The translations under genes were made by a program, and so were the position numbers. From contig CAJBLC010000077.1 in the NCBI GenBank assembly GCA_903953805.1, forward strand, positions 1 through 7,896: a stretch of DNA of 7,896 bases, read 5' to 3'. The notes under the pieces were generated by a model that saw only the letters and a list, made by a program, of their open reading frames with translations, had not been told where the DNA came from and searched no databases. The number at the start of each line of letters is the position of its first letter. The stretch's first letter is position 1. Of the stretch, positions 6,806-7,896 are shown in pieces. Origin of the DNA: an uncultured Actinomycetes bacterium. Lineage in GTDB: Bacteria; Actinomycetota; Actinomycetes; Nanopelagicales; Nanopelagicaceae.

Positions 6806-7636
6806 AGTATTTCCTGCATCTGCTGCGCTCACATCATGAATCTTGTACTTATCCATCGCTTCGCGTAAGACCTTCGCCTTCACTTCGCCTTGTTCGACGA
6901 GTTGGGCAATAGTTGCAACGACGATTGATTCGGCATCGACATTGAAGTGGCGACGGAGTGCGCCGCGAGTATCAGATAGACCGAAGCCATCAGTTCCGAG
7001 TGAGTAGAACGGTTGCTTGACCCATGGCTGAATCTGATCTTGGACCGCGCGCATAAAGTCGCTGACTGCAATAACCGGTCCCGAGGTACCTTCCAATTTC
7101 TTGGTGATGTAGGCGCTCTTGCGATCTTCAGGGTTGAGCAAGTTATGGCGATCTACTGCTAGGCCATCGCGACGGAGTTCATTCCACGAAGTAACGGACC
7201 ACACGTTGGCACTGATATCCCACTCATCTTGCAACTTCTGCTGTGCAGCGAGTGCCCACTGCATGGAGATACCCGATGCGAGAATTTGTGCAGAACGCTT
7301 GTTGTTACGAGCGGCAGGGGAGTAGAGGTAGATACCCTTTAAGAGGCCATCAACATCAAGGTTCTCTGGCTCGGCAGGTTGAATAATTGGCTCGTTATAA
7401 ATGGTGAGGTAGTAATAGACATTCTCACTATTCGCGCCATACATCCGGCGAAGGCCATCCTTCACAATATGTCCGAGTTCGTGAGCGAAAGCTGGATCGT
7501 ATGAGACAACTGCTGGATTGGTAGCCGCAAGGAGATGTGAGTGACCATCTTCGTGTTGGAGGCCTTCACCATTGAGTGTGGTGCGACCAGCAGTGGCTCC
7601 GAGAACAAATCCGCGGACCATCTGATCGGCAGCGGC

Positions 7637-7639
7637 TCA
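7637..7639 (-). other. In-frame TGA at a conserved tryptophan position of aceE
   Basis: The minus-strand reading is R-T-G-D-A-F-stop-A-A-A-D-Q. E. coli AceE and actinobacterial relatives have W at this point. Restoring G for A at base 7637 (C for T on the plus strand) gives TGG. The upstream and downstream frames are the same, so no indel is involved. Confidence 0.92.
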
Positions 7640-7896
7640 GAATGCATCACCAGTGCGTTGGAATCCAAACATCGAGTAGAAGATATAGATAGGAATCATT
7701 GGTTCGTCATGTGTTGAGTATGACGACCCGACTGCAGTAAATGATGCGACCGAACCGGCCTCATTGATTCCTTCATGAAGAATCACACCAGATGTAGATT
7801 CCTTGTACGAGAGCATCAATTCCCGGTCGACAGAGGTGTAGGTCTGTCCGTGCGGTGAGTAGATCTTGAGTGTTGGGAAGAGTGAATCCATACCGA

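Larger units (their letters stand above)
6791..7896 (-). pseudogene. aceE: Pyruvate dehydrogenase E1 component AceE, 3' part, interrupted by an in-frame TGA
   Basis: AceE is the homodimeric thiamine-diphosphate E1 of the pyruvate dehydrogenase complex. It decarboxylates pyruvate and passes the acetyl group to the lipoyl E2. About 367 codons, the C-terminal two-fifths of a roughly 900-residue protein, are present, and the rest runs off the right edge. Visible family motifs are EGINEAG (its glutamate, codon 7760-7762, should match the cofactor-activating Glu571 of E. coli), FGFQRTGD, and LNGEGLQHEDGHSH near 7570. The C-terminal domain contains LGTDGFGLSD and RRHFNVDAESIVVA. The frame is intact on both sides of a TGA at 7637-7639, where relatives have tryptophan before AAADQ. 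A one-base change TGG to TGA explains it. The downstream piece could restart at ATG 7621, but no clear Shine-Dalgarno sequence supports that. Either the gene is inactivated or the base is a sequencing error; everything else looks under selection. The stop codon overlaps glgE. Confidence 0.9.

Noticed and set aside
7637..7639. UGA read as tryptophan (alternative genetic code) to explain the aceE stop
   Set aside because: TGA is the normal stop of the YbbN-like gene, glgB, glgE and aceE itself, and tryptophan is written TGG throughout all genes here, including aceE.
7637..7639. Selenocysteine at the aceE TGA
   Set aside because: The position is tryptophan, not cysteine, in AceE relatives, and I saw no convincing stem-loop element after it.
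1..7896. Mobile element, CRISPR array, phage or defence system
   Set aside because: I saw no transposase, integrase, array-type repeats, nuclease or toxin-antitoxin-like gene on either strand. All space is taken by metabolic, transport and DUF4032/YbbN genes.

Overview
The window looks like a piece of a small, tightly packed actinobacterial genome. Three things point to Actinobacteria: GlgE and GlgB side by side, an actinobacterial-style thioredoxin-fold/TPR protein with SPRS in place of the CxxC motif, and a DUF4032 protein. The moderate GC content (about half by eye), start/stop overlaps between genes and the near absence of intergenic DNA suggest a streamlined planktonic lineage such as the freshwater Nanopelagicales (acI) or a relative. 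That lineage assignment is inference, because no rRNA or other marker gene is present.

Plus strand (1-3156): three genes run left to right. The first is a 5'-incomplete DUF4032 protein with a kinase-like catalytic core (open frame 98-1012). Next is a YbbN/CnoX-type thioredoxin-fold plus TPR protein (1040-1951). Last is a YbjJ-like MFS transporter (1951-3156). Gaps are 27 bases and then a 1-base stop/start overlap, so they probably form one operon. The only intergenic stretch (1013-1039) holds a perfect inverted repeat and the ribosome binding site of the second gene.

Minus strand (7896 down to 3142): aceE (pyruvate dehydrogenase E1, 3' part only), glgE (maltosyltransferase) and glgB (branching enzyme) follow one another. 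Each junction is an ATGA overlap, so the three are probably co-transcribed and translationally coupled. GlgE extends alpha-1,4-glucan chains from maltose-1-phosphate and GlgB adds alpha-1,6 branches, so the pair makes glycogen or a similar branched glucan. aceE feeds pyruvate into acetyl-CoA. The coupling therefore joins a central carbon enzyme to carbon storage. The enzymes that supply maltose-1-phosphate are not in the window. The two operons converge and overlap by 15 bases at 3142-3156.

Oddities: aceE has an in-frame TGA at a position that is tryptophan in relatives. GlgE lacks the roughly 75-residue helical insertion of the characterised enzymes but keeps its catalytic and donor-site residues. 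The DUF4032 frame is broken near position 80. The aceE and DUF4032 lesions each lie within about 260 bases of a window end, so sequencing or assembly error is a serious alternative to real gene decay. I saw no tRNA, rRNA, CRISPR array, insertion sequence or other mobile element, and no convincing new defence or mobile system. The most unusual biology is the aceE-glgE-glgB coupling and the compact GlgE.
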